The notes under the pieces were generated by a model, which saw nothing but the letters and a program-made list of their open reading frames with translations, did no database searches and was not told where the DNA came from. The position numbers and the translations under genes are program-made. 64,000 nt of DNA from Alcanivoracaceae bacterium (GTDB lineage: Bacteria; Pseudomonadota; Gammaproteobacteria; Pseudomonadales; Alcanivoracaceae): assembly GCA_023146255.1 (NCBI GenBank), contig JAGLCJ010000008.1, forward strand, positions 242,969 through 306,968, in the 5' to 3' direction. Each line of letters starts with the position of its first letter. The first letter of the stretch is position 1. Shown in pieces: positions 9,542 through 18,777 of the stretch.

Positions 9542-10315
9542 TTATTTTTCGACAAACGCCCGCTCGATCACATAGTGACCGACCTGCCCCTGACGGGTCT
9601 CACGAAAGCCGAGACCATCCAGTAGCGTGGTCAGGTCCTTGAGCATGGCCGGGCTGCCGCAGAGCATAAAGCGGTCTTCGTCGACGTTCGGCGTCGGCAG
9701 ACCAAGATCGCGAAACAGCTTGCCCGATGCCATCAGGTCGGTCAGCCGGCCCTGATTGCGGAACGGTTCGCGGGTCACGGTCGGGTAGTAGAGCAGCTGC
9801 TCGCGCACCTGCTCACCGAAAAACTCGTTGTTCGGCAGCTCGTCAGTGATCACTTGCTGGTAGGCCAGCTCGGAGACATGGCGCACGCCGTGGGTCAGGA
9901 TCACCCGGTCGAAGCGCTCGTACACCTCCGGGTCACGGATGATGCTCATGAACGGCGCGAGGCCAGTACCGGTGCTGAGCAGCCACAACCGCTTGCCCGG
10001 CAGCAGGTTGTCCGCCACCAGCGTGCCGGTGGGCTTGCGGCCAACCAGGACACTGTCGCCAACCTTCAGCGACTGCAGCTTCGAAGTCAGCGGGCCATCC
10101 GGTACCTTGATCGAGAAAAACTCCATCTCTTCGTCATAGTTGGCGCTGGCAATAGAGTAGGCACGCAGCAGCGGCCGGCCCTCCAGCTCCAGACCAATCA
10201 TGGTGAAATGACCGTTGCGGAAGCGGAAGCCCGGATCCCGGGTGGTGCGGAAACTGAACAGGGTGTCGTTCCAGTGGTGCACATGGGTAACGCGTTCCAC
10301 ATTCAGGTTGCTCAT
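9542..10315 (-). CDS. fpr: Ferredoxin/flavodoxin-NADP+ reductase
   Basis: A 257-residue subclass-I bacterial FNR. The FAD-binding motif RAYSIAS (about residues 51-57) and the NADP-binding stretch STGTGLAPF (about 113-121) are clear, and the protein ends in FVEK, typical of Pseudomonas/Azotobacter Fpr. It moves electrons between NADPH and ferredoxin or flavodoxin and supports oxidative-stress defence. ATG at 10315 has GGAG upstream and starts at the family N-terminus; the frame stays open to 10498. It is divergent from a finR-like regulator. Confidence 0.93.
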   Translation of the reverse strand: MSNLNVERVTHVHHWNDTLFSFRTTRDPGFRFRNGHFTMIGLELEGRPLLRAYSIASANYDEEMEFFSIKVPDGPLTSKLQSLKVGDSVLVGRKPTGTLVADNLLPGKRLWLLSTGTGLAPFMSIIRDPEVYERFDRVILTHGVRHVSELAYQQVITDELPNNEFFGEQVREQLLYYPTVTREPFRNQGRLTDLMASGKLFRDLGLPTPNVDEDRFMLCGSPAMLKDLTTLLDGLGFRETRQGQVGHYVIERAFVEK

Positions 10316-10441
10316 GCCGACTGACTCCATTGCGCAGTTGGCCCGCCAGGGGCCGTGATTGATGGCAGCAGAGTAACGCTGGGCATTCATTCTGAAAAAT
10401 GGGATATTCAGATATAACCAATCGATAATATCGAATGATCT

Positions 10442-11332
10442 ATGAAATACACCCTGCGTCAGCTCGAAGTGTTCCTCGCCGTGGCCCGCCAACAGCACCT
10501 GACCCGTGCGGCGGATATTCTAGCCATGTCACAGTCCGCCGCCAGCAGCGCCCTGCGCGAGCTGGAGCAGCAGTTCGGTGTGCAGCTGTTTGACCGGGTC
10601 GGCAAGCGCCTGCAGCTGAACGAGTTCGGCCTGCTGATCCGGCCACAGGCAGAGGCGCTGCTGGCCCAGGCGGAAGCGCTGCAGCGGACCCTGAGCCAGC
10701 ACGATGACGCCGGCCTGCTCAAGGTCGGCGCCACCCTGACCATCGGCAACTATCTGGCGGTCGGGATCATGGCTCGCTACATGGCAGAGCCGGGTGCAGG
10801 ACGAGTTGCACTGGACGTGGCCAATACTGCGGATATCGCCGCCAAGATTGCCAATTTCGAGGCAGATATCGGCCTGATCGAGGGAGAGCTGCATCATCCC
10901 GATATCCTGCTCACGCCCTGGCAGGAGGATGAGCTGGTGGTGTTCTGCGCCCCGGACCATGACCTCGCCGGGCGCCCGGCACTGGATGACCGCGACCTGC
11001 GTGAAGCCACCTGGATCCTGCGCGAACCGGGTTCCGGCACCCGCCAGACCTTTGACCGCGCCCTGCACGGCCTGCTACCGGAGCTGCATGTCCTGCTCGA
11101 GCTGCAGCATACCGAAGCAATCAAGCGCGCGGTGGAAGCCGGTCTCGGCATCGGCTGCCTGTCACGGGTGACCCTGAGCGAGGCGTTCCGGCGCGGCAGC
11201 CTGGTGCCCCTGCCGGTGCCGGGCCGGGATTTTCGCCGCCGCTTTTACTTTGCCTTGCACCGGCAGAAATATGTCAGCGCCGGCATCGAGCGCTGGATCA
11301 GCTTGTGCCGCCAGAGCGCGGCGGCAACATAA
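10442..11332 (+). CDS. finR: LysR-family regulator, FinR-like
   Basis: A 296-residue LysR regulator with an N-terminal winged helix-turn-helix (residues 1-60, AADILAMSQSAASSALRELE) and a C-terminal effector-binding domain (about 90-290). Divergent placement 126 bases from fpr is the arrangement in Pseudomonas, where FinR activates fpr under superoxide stress; the symbol rests on this context. The 3' end overlaps the convergent nitroreductase gene by 35 bases. Confidence 0.8.
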   Translation: MKYTLRQLEVFLAVARQQHLTRAADILAMSQSAASSALRELEQQFGVQLFDRVGKRLQLNEFGLLIRPQAEALLAQAEALQRTLSQHDDAGLLKVGATLTIGNYLAVGIMARYMAEPGAGRVALDVANTADIAAKIANFEADIGLIEGELHHPDILLTPWQEDELVVFCAPDHDLAGRPALDDRDLREATWILREPGSGTRQTFDRALHGLLPELHVLLELQHTEAIKRAVEAGLGIGCLSRVTLSEAFRRGSLVPLPVPGRDFRRRFYFALHRQKYVSAGIERWISLCRQSAAAT

Positions 11333-12029
11333 TTTCGGCGACGCTGCGCCGGTCCGGCTTGAAACGGTTGACCGGCTGATCGAGCGGATAACCGAGTGAC
11401 ACACCGCATAGCAGCTTGTACTGCTTGGGAATCTCGAAGCGCGCGGCCACCGGCGAGCGCCACAGTGCCAGCGCCCCCTGAGCGCAGCTGCCGAGGCCCT
11501 CGTCAGTGGCCGCCAGCATCAGCGACTGCAGGAAGATACCGGCATCCAGAGCGCTGTAGATTCCAAGGCCCTCGTGAATAAACACAAACAACGCCACCGG
11601 CGCATCGAAGAAGCGGAAGTTGCGTGCCATCTGTTCATCTCTGGCCGCACGATCCTGCCGACCGATGCCGAGCATGTTGTACAGACCGATGCCGGTGGCC
11701 ACCCGCCGCGGCTGCAGGTCCTCGGGATAATGCAGGATCGGCTTGAAGTCGCCATCCGGCATGACGCCGCCGCGCAATGCCCCGAGCAGCTTGTTCGGCA
11801 GTGATGCCTTCTGCAGCGTCGTGGCCCGCTGAAAACGCTCGGTCAGCTCGGTACGCAGCCCCTCCAGAGCCGCCCCGGTCGCCACCGCAACCTTGTAGGG
11901 CTGGGTGTTTGACCAGCTCGGCGACTCCAGCGCCCGCGCCAGCAGCCGCTCGATCTGCTCCGCCGGCACCGGGGCATCAGCAAAAGCGCGAATACTGCGC
12001 CGGCTCAACAAGACATCATTGAATTCCAT
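11298..12029 (-). CDS. Nitroreductase family FMN oxidoreductase
   Basis: A 243-residue nitroreductase-fold protein. The N-terminal SRRSIRAFAD arginine motif and SPSWSNTQPY are FMN-binding signatures, and the C-terminal LLCGVSLGYP is the second conserved block. Members use NAD(P)H to reduce nitro compounds, quinones or flavins as cytosolic homodimers; the substrate cannot be predicted. It converges on the finR-like gene with a 35-base overlap of coding ends. Confidence 0.85.
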   Translation of the reverse strand: MEFNDVLLSRRSIRAFADAPVPAEQIERLLARALESPSWSNTQPYKVAVATGAALEGLRTELTERFQRATTLQKASLPNKLLGALRGGVMPDGDFKPILHYPEDLQPRRVATGIGLYNMLGIGRQDRAARDEQMARNFRFFDAPVALFVFIHEGLGIYSALDAGIFLQSLMLAATDEGLGSCAQGALALWRSPVAARFEIPKQYKLLCGVSLGYPLDQPVNRFKPDRRSVAEIMLPPRSGGTS

Positions 12030-12277
12030 AATCCGTCCGGATGGTGGGTGAAACAGTTACATCAGAAACACAGGCTAGCCGGCCACGGGTGAGGATGCAG
12101 TAACTGAACTGCTCAGCCCGGCACAGTTCCGGTCATCGGCTGTCCGAATTTGCCCATTAGTTGGCACGAATGTCCCTGTTGAGGATGGCTCGCTATCGTC
12201 ACACTGCGTCGCAATTGTCCGCAGGCGCGCCCCGCAGCCGGGGCAACACCACAACAAGAATATTGGGAGAGTGTGCA

Positions 12278-13612
12278 ATGTCTGGATTTCGCTTGCTGAT
12301 CGTCAGTGTGCTGGTGCTGTTTGCCGGTAACGCCGCCGCAGATACTTATATCTACATCACCAACAGTACCCCTGATCCGGTAACCATTTCCGTCAGCCAC
12401 TACGGCAGCCGCACCCTGTCCAACGGCAGCGAATGGGCCCAGGAAGCCAGCGCCATCGGCCCCTACGAAACCAAGCGGGTTCTGCGCTATAACCGCTACT
12501 GGGGCGTCAAGTCTGGCCACACCTACAACTTCGACACCTATATCACCCGCAATGGCCAGTCCGTGGTGGCCAAACAGACCATGAAAGGCACCTGGAGCGG
12601 CAGCAACGTCAAGCACGCCGCCAGCGGCCCGGGCTTCAGCACCTCCTGGTACACCGACCGCAACGTCCATACCAACAGCCACAGCTACGCCAGCCGGCCG
12701 TCGTCCACCGCGTTCAAGGCGGAATACACTGGTGGCTACGATGACTTCTACTACGTGGTGACCAACGACACCCTGCCGGAGCCAGTGTCCGGTGCTGACG
12801 CACTGAAAGTGCTGAGCTACAACATCTACGCCCTGCCACTGGTTGCCGACCAGATCAGCGAGCGTCTGGCTGAGCTGCCGAAACACCTGAAGGGCTATGA
12901 CGTGATCCTGTTCCAGGAAGCGTTCTCCTCGGATCGCACCGGCATGCTGCAACAACTGGCCGCCGAATATCCGTACCAGACCCACGTGCCGAAAATTCCC
13001 TATAACGGCATCAACGTGTTCGACAGCGGCGTGCTGGTTGTCAGTCGCTACCCGATCGTTGCCACCGCAGATTTCATCTACCCGGATTGCTCCGGCACCG
13101 ACTGCTTCGCCGACAAGGGCATCATCTATGCCGAAGTGATCAAGGGCGGCAAGGCCTACCATGTCACCTCGACTCACACCGCCTCGTTTGACACCGATGA
13201 AGCTCGCGCCCTGCGCCAGCAGCAATTCCAGCAGATTCGTGCACTGGTCGATGCCCAGAACCCGGCCGCTTTCGATGCGGTGATGATGGGCGGCGACTTC
13301 AACGTCAACAAACTGATCTGGCCGCAGGATTACGCCCAGATGCTGACCAACCTGAACGCCACCGATCCGGTCAGCACCGGCTACACCGCCTCGACCTTCG
13401 ATCCGCGCATCAACATTCTTTCCGGCGCGGCAGGCTCGGGTGGCGAGACCGTGGAATACCTCGACTACGTGGTTTACTCGAACACTCACCGTCAGCCGGT
13501 TCAGTCGCGCAACGATGTCCGCATCCCGCGCACCGCTGTGGCTCCGCTGTTCCATACCCGGGATCTGTCTGATCACTTCCCGGTGATGGGTGAGTTCATC
13601 TTCGCGCCGTGA
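12278..13612 (+). CDS. Secreted sphingomyelinase C-type phosphodiesterase
   Basis: A 444-residue secreted protein: signal peptide ending near AAA-D (residue 22), an N-terminal beta-rich domain (about 23-165) of unknown role, and an endonuclease/exonuclease/phosphatase-fold catalytic domain (about 175-444). Predicted catalytic and metal residues are N182 (YNIYALP), E214 (FQEAF), H300 (STHT), D340/N342 (GGDFNVN) and D432/H433 (SDHFP), the set of neutral sphingomyelinases. It would cleave sphingomyelin or a related phospholipid outside the cell. ATG at 12278 has a GGGAGA site and starts the signal peptide. The next gene starts within the stop codon and looks like a dedicated foldase. Confidence 0.88.
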   Translation: MSGFRLLIVSVLVLFAGNAAADTYIYITNSTPDPVTISVSHYGSRTLSNGSEWAQEASAIGPYETKRVLRYNRYWGVKSGHTYNFDTYITRNGQSVVAKQTMKGTWSGSNVKHAASGPGFSTSWYTDRNVHTNSHSYASRPSSTAFKAEYTGGYDDFYYVVTNDTLPEPVSGADALKVLSYNIYALPLVADQISERLAELPKHLKGYDVILFQEAFSSDRTGMLQQLAAEYPYQTHVPKIPYNGINVFDSGVLVVSRYPIVATADFIYPDCSGTDCFADKGIIYAEVIKGGKAYHVTSTHTASFDTDEARALRQQQFQQIRALVDAQNPAAFDAVMMGGDFNVNKLIWPQDYAQMLTNLNATDPVSTGYTASTFDPRINILSGAAGSGGETVEYLDYVVYSNTHRQPVQSRNDVRIPRTAVAPLFHTRDLSDHFPVMGEFIFAP

Positions 13613-14598
13613 TGTCTCTCCGACGCGCCCTGCTGGTGGTGACCGCTTTCGCGGTCGCCACCTTTTTTATTTTCTGGCTGTGGCAGAATCCAACACCGAC
13701 GTCACAGCCGGGCCCCGATCAGACCAACAGCGCAACCACCAGCGACAGCAGCCGCGCCAACACAGCCCCCGGCATGGATGAAGCAGCCATGAGCACGGAA
13801 CAGCGTCGTCAGCTGCGTATCGACACCATGCGCGACCTGCTTGAGATGGCACGGGCCGAGCCCGGCAACCTGCAGAGAACGCTGCAACAACTGCGTCAGC
13901 AATGCGGCCAAGGTGATGATTGTGCTGCCCTGATTCAGGCTGCCCTCGACGCCCTTCCGGATCAGGATTTTGCCGCACTGGTTGCCAGTGCACTGGCGCG
14001 TTTGCCGCTCTACGAAGCCGCCATGGCACAGGTTGTCATGTCGATGGAGACGCCGGCCAGACAACGCTATGCAGCCATTCACGAACTGCGACAGCAAACT
14101 CTGGGTATTGCAGAAACCGAAGCCCTGTTCGGCCAGGAAGCCGCCTGGGCAGAGTATCAGTTCCGTTTCGGCGAGCTGATGAGCAGCGACACGCTGACCT
14201 CGCTTTCCCCGCAGCAAAGGCTGGCGGCACTGGATGCCCTGCGCAGTGACACACTTGGCGACTACCAGCCGGCGCTGGCTGAGGTAGAAGGGGACAGCGG
14301 CCGCTATGACCGTGAGCTGGCGCTGCTGACCGCCGGACTGACCGATCCCGCCAGCATCGACGCCATCACCGGGCAGCTGCGGGAGCAGTATTTCGGCACC
14401 GAGCAAGCTGCCGCGATGGCCGCCCGGGATCAGGTGGTTCGGCAGCAACAGACCGCCGTCGCCGAGTACCAGCTGGCCGTCGAGCAACTTGATCAGGACA
14501 TGGCCCCGCTGAAAACGCAGATGGCAGAGGATCTGTGGAACCTGAGCTACGAACAACGCCTCACTGAACTACGCCTGCAATACTTCCCCTCTCCCTGA
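13612..14598 (+). CDS. Lipase-chaperone (foldase)-like protein paired with sphingomyelinase
   Basis: A 328-residue protein with one N-terminal membrane helix (residues 5-25), a Pro/Ser/Thr-rich linker (about 28-60) and a long helical periplasmic domain. This is the build of lipase-specific foldases (Lif/LipB). Two segments fit family repeats: a Leu-Gly...ALFGQEAAW stretch near the middle, and REQYFGTEQAAAM near residue 260. The ATG lies in TGATG with the sphingomyelinase stop, so translation is coupled; a GTG at 13609 is an alternative start. I infer that it folds the sphingomyelinase before type II secretion. The family assignment is from pattern, not a profile search. Confidence 0.6.
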   Translation: MSLRRALLVVTAFAVATFFIFWLWQNPTPTSQPGPDQTNSATTSDSSRANTAPGMDEAAMSTEQRRQLRIDTMRDLLEMARAEPGNLQRTLQQLRQQCGQGDDCAALIQAALDALPDQDFAALVASALARLPLYEAAMAQVVMSMETPARQRYAAIHELRQQTLGIAETEALFGQEAAWAEYQFRFGELMSSDTLTSLSPQQRLAALDALRSDTLGDYQPALAEVEGDSGRYDRELALLTAGLTDPASIDAITGQLREQYFGTEQAAAMAARDQVVRQQQTAVAEYQLAVEQLDQDMAPLKTQMAEDLWNLSYEQRLTELRLQYFPSP

Positions 14599-14649
14599 AA
14601 AGCCGGCCTTTCCTGGCCCTTTCCCAGCCCTTTCCCGCCCTGTCGGGAC

Positions 14650-14666
14650 GGGCCTGCGTCAGGCCC
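14650..14666 (+). terminator. Hairpin after foldase gene, possible terminator
   Basis: GGGCCTG-CGT-CAGGCCC is a perfect 7-bp stem 50 bases after the foldase stop. It lacks a clear T-tract, so it may be a weak or Rho-assisted terminator, or an RNA-stabilising hairpin. Confidence 0.35.
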
Positions 14667-14679
14667 ACCCCCACTAATT

Positions 14680-14695
14680 TGTGATGTGAATCTCA
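14680..14695. promoter_or_regulatory. CRP/Vfr-like half-palindrome
   Basis: TGTGA-N6-TCTCA lies 80 bases before the desaturase ATG. It matches the CRP/Vfr consensus TGTGA-N6-TCACA at all but one base of the second arm. This is a weak, position-consistent candidate only. Confidence 0.22.
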
Positions 14696-14776
14696 TTATT
14701 TCGCCGGATTTATTCGGCGGTTTGGCAGGAGTATTTATTCAGGACGAATAAGAACAACAACACAGGGAAGCGTCAC

Positions 14777-15646
14777 ATGTCTGTCTACCGTCACCGTGCG
14801 GATATTCTCCCCAGCCTCATCGTTATCGGTGTTTTCTCTATCCAGCTATGGGCGGTATTCACTCTCGACAGCACTGGCGCCCTGCTGGCAGTGGCGGCGG
14901 GCCTGCTGTTTTTTTCCGCTTGCCCCGGTTCCATAAGCCACAATCACCACCACACCATGACGTTCCGGCCGCGCTGGATGAATCGTGTCTATGAGGTAAT
15001 CCTGTTTCTCGAAACCGGCGTGCCGCCGTTCGCATGGACCCTGCATCACAATATCGGCCATCACCAGCACTACCTGGACCCGAAACTGGATCCGGCAGCC
15101 TGGCGGGAACAGGATGGCCGCACCATGAACCGCATTCGCTACGATCTTTACAACGCCTTACGCGTTTACCCGGAGGTCATTCGTATTGGCCGCAGCCGGC
15201 CCCGATTGCTGCGCCAGTTCTTCATCTGGACCGCCGTGTCGCTGGCGGTGCTGGCAACGCTGATTGCACTGGCGCCGAAACAGGCCCTGATCATTTTTGT
15301 CCTGCCGATGCCGATCATGCTGATTGGTCTGCTCGACAATACCTACCAGCAGCATCAGGGGCTGGATATGGGCGATGACCACACTGCCTCACGTAACACC
15401 ACCAGCCGCCTGTATAACCTGATTTCCTGGAATCTTGGCTATCACACCGCACACCACATGCACCCGGGCGTGCACTGGAGCAAGCTGCCGGAAGTCCACC
15501 AGCAGGTTCGCGACCAGATCCCCGACCATCTGATCTGCAACTCGGTGTTACTCAGCGCCTGCGACCGGCAGAAAGCTGCCAACCGCAAACCTGAACGGCC
15601 ACCGCTGTCCATGCGTCCCGCGCTTGCCAACAGCAGCTCCAGCTGA
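14777..15646 (+). CDS. Membrane fatty-acid desaturase family protein
   Basis: A 289-residue integral membrane di-iron enzyme. Histidine boxes are HNHHH (55-59), HHNIGHHQH (90-98) and HTAHHMHP (about 222-229), the three-box pattern of the FA_desaturase family. About four membrane helices surround the boxes. The substrate may be a fatty acyl chain of membrane lipids, but related hydroxylases share the pattern. ATG at 14777 follows AGGGAAGCG. The gene appears to be a single unit. Confidence 0.82.
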   Translation: MSVYRHRADILPSLIVIGVFSIQLWAVFTLDSTGALLAVAAGLLFFSACPGSISHNHHHTMTFRPRWMNRVYEVILFLETGVPPFAWTLHHNIGHHQHYLDPKLDPAAWREQDGRTMNRIRYDLYNALRVYPEVIRIGRSRPRLLRQFFIWTAVSLAVLATLIALAPKQALIIFVLPMPIMLIGLLDNTYQQHQGLDMGDDHTASRNTTSRLYNLISWNLGYHTAHHMHPGVHWSKLPEVHQQVRDQIPDHLICNSVLLSACDRQKAANRKPERPPLSMRPALANSSSS

Positions 15647-15735
15647 CCCCAGCGCCGGCACATTGGCGCCATCGGACACTGGCACCGCGCCTGCCACCTT
15701 CCTACACTCCCTCCAGCCCACAGGAGGGAATACTC

Positions 15736-16743
15736 ATGGCGAAGCTTTCCGAGAAAGCACAAGCACTGCTCGACGCACAGGTCGCATACACACTGGAACA
15801 GCTCACCGGCAAGCAGCTGGAGCAACAGATCGAATCGCTGGTCGACAACGTACTTGCCGACGTCAACAAGCTGAAACTGGGCGATGTGGTCACACCGACC
15901 ATGATCAAGCAGACAGCACACCGCTATGCCATTCACCATGAGATTCCACCGGCCATCCCCGAGCTGGTGGGCGAAGTGGCCCGTGAGGTTTATCAGCTAA
16001 AAAGCCATGATGAGAACAAGCTTTTTGACCTGCTCACTGACGAGCAATTTCGCGACCTGATGAAGAAAGTCGTTGAGATGAAGGACCTTCGCGAAAAAAT
16101 CATCCGCGAGGCGGTCAGCAACCCGATCTATGGCGAGATGATCTCCGAGGTGCTGTACCACGGCATCACCGACTACATCACCAAGAACCCGCTGACCAAG
16201 AAAATCCCTGGTGCCCAGTCAATGATGAAGCTCGGCAAGAGCGTCATGGATATGGCCTCACCGAATGCCGAGGCCGGCATCAAGAAATATATCGGCCAGA
16301 ACATCAACGCTTCGCTGCGGCAGAGTGAAAAGTTTCTGATTCGCAATCTTTCCGATGAAAAGATTACCCTGATTGCCACCGATGTCTGGAACGAGGTCAA
16401 GCTCAACAAGATTTCGGCATTCCGCGATTACGTCAGCGAAACCGACATCGAGGACTTCTTCGTGATCGGCTTTGATTACTGGCGCGAGCTGCGTAAAACC
16501 GATTATTACCGCGACATGATCGATGCCGGGGTCGACTTCTTCTTCAAGAAGTATGGCAAAAGCACCCTCAACGAACTGCTCGAGGAAATGGGCGTGGACC
16601 GCGACATGATCGTCGCTGAAGCCATGCATTATGCTCCCCATGTTTTGGCTGTGCTGAACAAAAAGGGCTTGCTCGAAAAAGCCGTGCGCCGCCAGCTTGA
16701 ACCATTCTTCCATACTGACGCCGCGCAGAAACTGCTTGACTGA
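15736..16743 (+). CDS. Conserved protein of unknown function
   Basis: A 335-residue, charged, mainly helical protein without signal peptide or clear membrane helix; I recognise no domain. The ATG has a strong AGGAGGG site. Translation ends 8 bases before a strong terminator, so it is transcribed alone or ends its unit. Two internal stretches (around 75-130 and 230-300) have similar spacing of aromatic and acidic residues, but I cannot claim a repeat. Confidence 0.7.
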   Translation: MAKLSEKAQALLDAQVAYTLEQLTGKQLEQQIESLVDNVLADVNKLKLGDVVTPTMIKQTAHRYAIHHEIPPAIPELVGEVAREVYQLKSHDENKLFDLLTDEQFRDLMKKVVEMKDLREKIIREAVSNPIYGEMISEVLYHGITDYITKNPLTKKIPGAQSMMKLGKSVMDMASPNAEAGIKKYIGQNINASLRQSEKFLIRNLSDEKITLIATDVWNEVKLNKISAFRDYVSETDIEDFFVIGFDYWRELRKTDYYRDMIDAGVDFFFKKYGKSTLNELLEEMGVDRDMIVAEAMHYAPHVLAVLNKKGLLEKAVRRQLEPFFHTDAAQKLLD

Positions 16744-16751
16744 TCCAGCAT

Positions 16752-16782
16752 AAAAAACGGGGCCTTTCGGCCCCGTTTTTTT
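16752..16782. terminator. Bidirectional Rho-independent terminator
   Basis: AAAAAACGGGGCC-TTTC-GGCCCCG-T7 is a perfect GC-rich stem with A and T runs on both sides. It serves the convergent unknown gene (plus) and the DEAD-box helicase (minus). The T run touches the helicase stop codon. Confidence 0.9.
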
Positions 16783-18547
16783 ACTCGGCTTTTGCCTTAC
16801 GCGGCTTGACCGGCGGCTTGTCGCTCCACGGCGAGATCGACAGCTTCTGCCCGGATACCCAGACATTGCGCAGGTGCTGCAATGAAGTAGACGGCATGCT
16901 CTGCGGCAAATCGACTGTGGAAAACTCCGGGAAAATATCAATCCGGCCGATATTCTGGCTATTCATGTTCGCCTCATTGGCAATAGCACCAACGATATTG
17001 GCCGGCTTGACGCCATGCTTGCGGCCCACGGCAATGCGATAGCGAACCATACCCGCTTCCGGTGCCGACGGCGCCTTGACGGTGCGTCGCTCGCCACGTT
17101 CACTGCGCTCGCCATCCTGACGACGCGGTGCGCGCTCCTTGTACTCCACCCGGACCCGCGGGCCGGCAGAGTCTCGCGGACGCTCATCACGATCACGCGG
17201 CGGACGGGCCGATACCGGCCGATCCTGAATATGAAACTCACGGTCGCCCTGGGCCAGCACTGCCATGGCAGCAGCCAGTTCCAGCGGTGCCACTTCCAGC
17301 TCTTCCTGCCAGCGCGCCAGCAAACCGCGGAACGGTTCCAGCTGGCCTTTCTCCAGCACACGCTCCAGTTGCTCGCGCAGACGACGTTCACGGGCGGCAT
17401 TGATGTCCGCCGAGGTCGGCAATGGCATCTCCTCGACTTTCTGTCGGGTCACGCGCTCGATGGTCTGCAGCAAACGCTTGTCCTTTGCGGTTACAAACAG
17501 GATCGCATCACCTTCGCGACCGGCACGACCGGTACGGCCGATCCGGTGTACATAGGTCTCGGCATCAAACGAGATGTCATAGTTGATTACGTGGGAAATA
17601 CGCGGCACATCCAGACCCCGCGCCACAACATCGGTGGCGACCAGAATATCGATGCGTTTGCTCTTCAGCTGCTCGACAGTCTGTTCACGCAGGTTCTGCG
17701 GCATATCACCATTCAATGCCACGGCGCGATAATTCTGCCGCTGCAGGGCATCGGCAATCTCAACCGTGCTTTCCTTGGTACGGGCGAAAACAATCACGCC
17801 GTCGTAATCTTCACATTCCAGCACCCGTACCAGCGCATCCATCTTGTCGCGGTAGTTCACAAACAGGTAACGCTGACGAATTGCAGCCACCGTTTCCGTT
17901 TTCGACTTGATGGTGATTTCTTCCGGATTCTTCAGGTATTTCTGTGCCAGCTTGCGGATCTGGGTCGGCATGGTGGCGGAGAACAGGGCCACCTGACAGC
18001 TGGTCGGCATCGCCGCCAACACTGCTTCAACGTCGTCGATGAAGCCCATACGCAGCATTTCATCCGCTTCGTCGAGCACCAGGCATTCGAGCTGGTCCAG
18101 TTTCAGCGTGCCGCGATTCAGGTGATCAATCACCCGACCCGGGGTGCCGATCACAAACTGGACGCCGTCGCGCAGCGCACGGGTCTGCGGCCGGTAATCC
18201 ATGCCACCACACAGGCTAACCACCTGCATGGACGAATAGGCCGATGAGTAACGGCTAAAGGATTCAGTCACCTGCAAGGCCAGCTCGCGGGTCGGCGCCA
18301 GCACCAGCACCTGCGCATGGCGGGCACTGCTGTCGGCGAAACGGGAAATCAGTGGCAGAGCGAAGGCAGCGGTTTTACCGGTACCGGTCTGGGCCTGACC
18401 AATCACGTCGCGACCGGCCAGCATCAGCGGAATCATCTGCGCCTGGATCGGTGACGGTTGCAGGTAGTTCAGGGAAGCCAGTGTGGAAAGCACAGGCGTG
18501 GCAAGGCCGAGGGCATCGAAGCCCGGCGTGGCGTGTTCAGCAGTCAT
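16781..18547 (-). CDS. deaD: DEAD-box ATP-dependent RNA helicase (DeaD/CsdA type)
   Basis: A 588-residue DEAD-box helicase. Visible motifs are AQTGTGKT (Walker A), PTRELA, DEAD in LVLDEADEM, SAT and HRIGRTGRAG. A C-terminal DbpA/CsdA-type RNA-binding domain (about 475-550) is followed by a short basic tail; an Arg/Asp-rich linker precedes it. The protein unwinds structured RNA in ribosome assembly and cold adaptation. ATG at 18547 has AAGGTG upstream; an in-frame ATG at 18592 lacks a good site. The domain order matches DeaD, not RhlB or SrmB. Confidence 0.92.
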   Translation of the reverse strand: MTAEHATPGFDALGLATPVLSTLASLNYLQPSPIQAQMIPLMLAGRDVIGQAQTGTGKTAAFALPLISRFADSSARHAQVLVLAPTRELALQVTESFSRYSSAYSSMQVVSLCGGMDYRPQTRALRDGVQFVIGTPGRVIDHLNRGTLKLDQLECLVLDEADEMLRMGFIDDVEAVLAAMPTSCQVALFSATMPTQIRKLAQKYLKNPEEITIKSKTETVAAIRQRYLFVNYRDKMDALVRVLECEDYDGVIVFARTKESTVEIADALQRQNYRAVALNGDMPQNLREQTVEQLKSKRIDILVATDVVARGLDVPRISHVINYDISFDAETYVHRIGRTGRAGREGDAILFVTAKDKRLLQTIERVTRQKVEEMPLPTSADINAARERRLREQLERVLEKGQLEPFRGLLARWQEELEVAPLELAAAMAVLAQGDREFHIQDRPVSARPPRDRDERPRDSAGPRVRVEYKERAPRRQDGERSERGERRTVKAPSAPEAGMVRYRIAVGRKHGVKPANIVGAIANEANMNSQNIGRIDIFPEFSTVDLPQSMPSTSLQHLRNVWVSGQKLSISPWSDKPPVKPRKAKAE

Positions 18548-18777
18548 CAAGCACCTTATGTTGTGGCGCTTGCAGACATCTGCGTTGGCCACGTCAGTTG
18601 AGGGCGCGGACTCTACCAGCTTTGCCTCGGTATTGATAGGGAAAAGCTGCCTAAGCCTTCTTTCTGATTGTTAAAGAAGTGTGAAACAGGCTTCATTTTG
18701 CCACCACCAAACTGTGCACAATGCCCGGCTTTCTACCCTGACAACCCCCGGGCAGTGATTTTCAGGGAACCTCGATA

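Noticed and set aside
12113..13576. 487-codon ORF on the minus strand opposite the sphingomyelinase gene
   Set aside because: The plus strand encodes a clear signal peptide and catalytic residues; the antisense ORF has no domain or ribosome site and reflects GC-rich codon shadowing.
13702..14556. 284-codon minus-strand ORF opposite the foldase-like gene
   Set aside because: No domain or start signal; the plus-strand gene is coupled to the sphingomyelinase and has a membrane anchor.
17015..18247. 410-codon plus-strand ORF opposite deaD
   Set aside because: Antisense shadow of a well conserved helicase; no start signal or recognisable domain.
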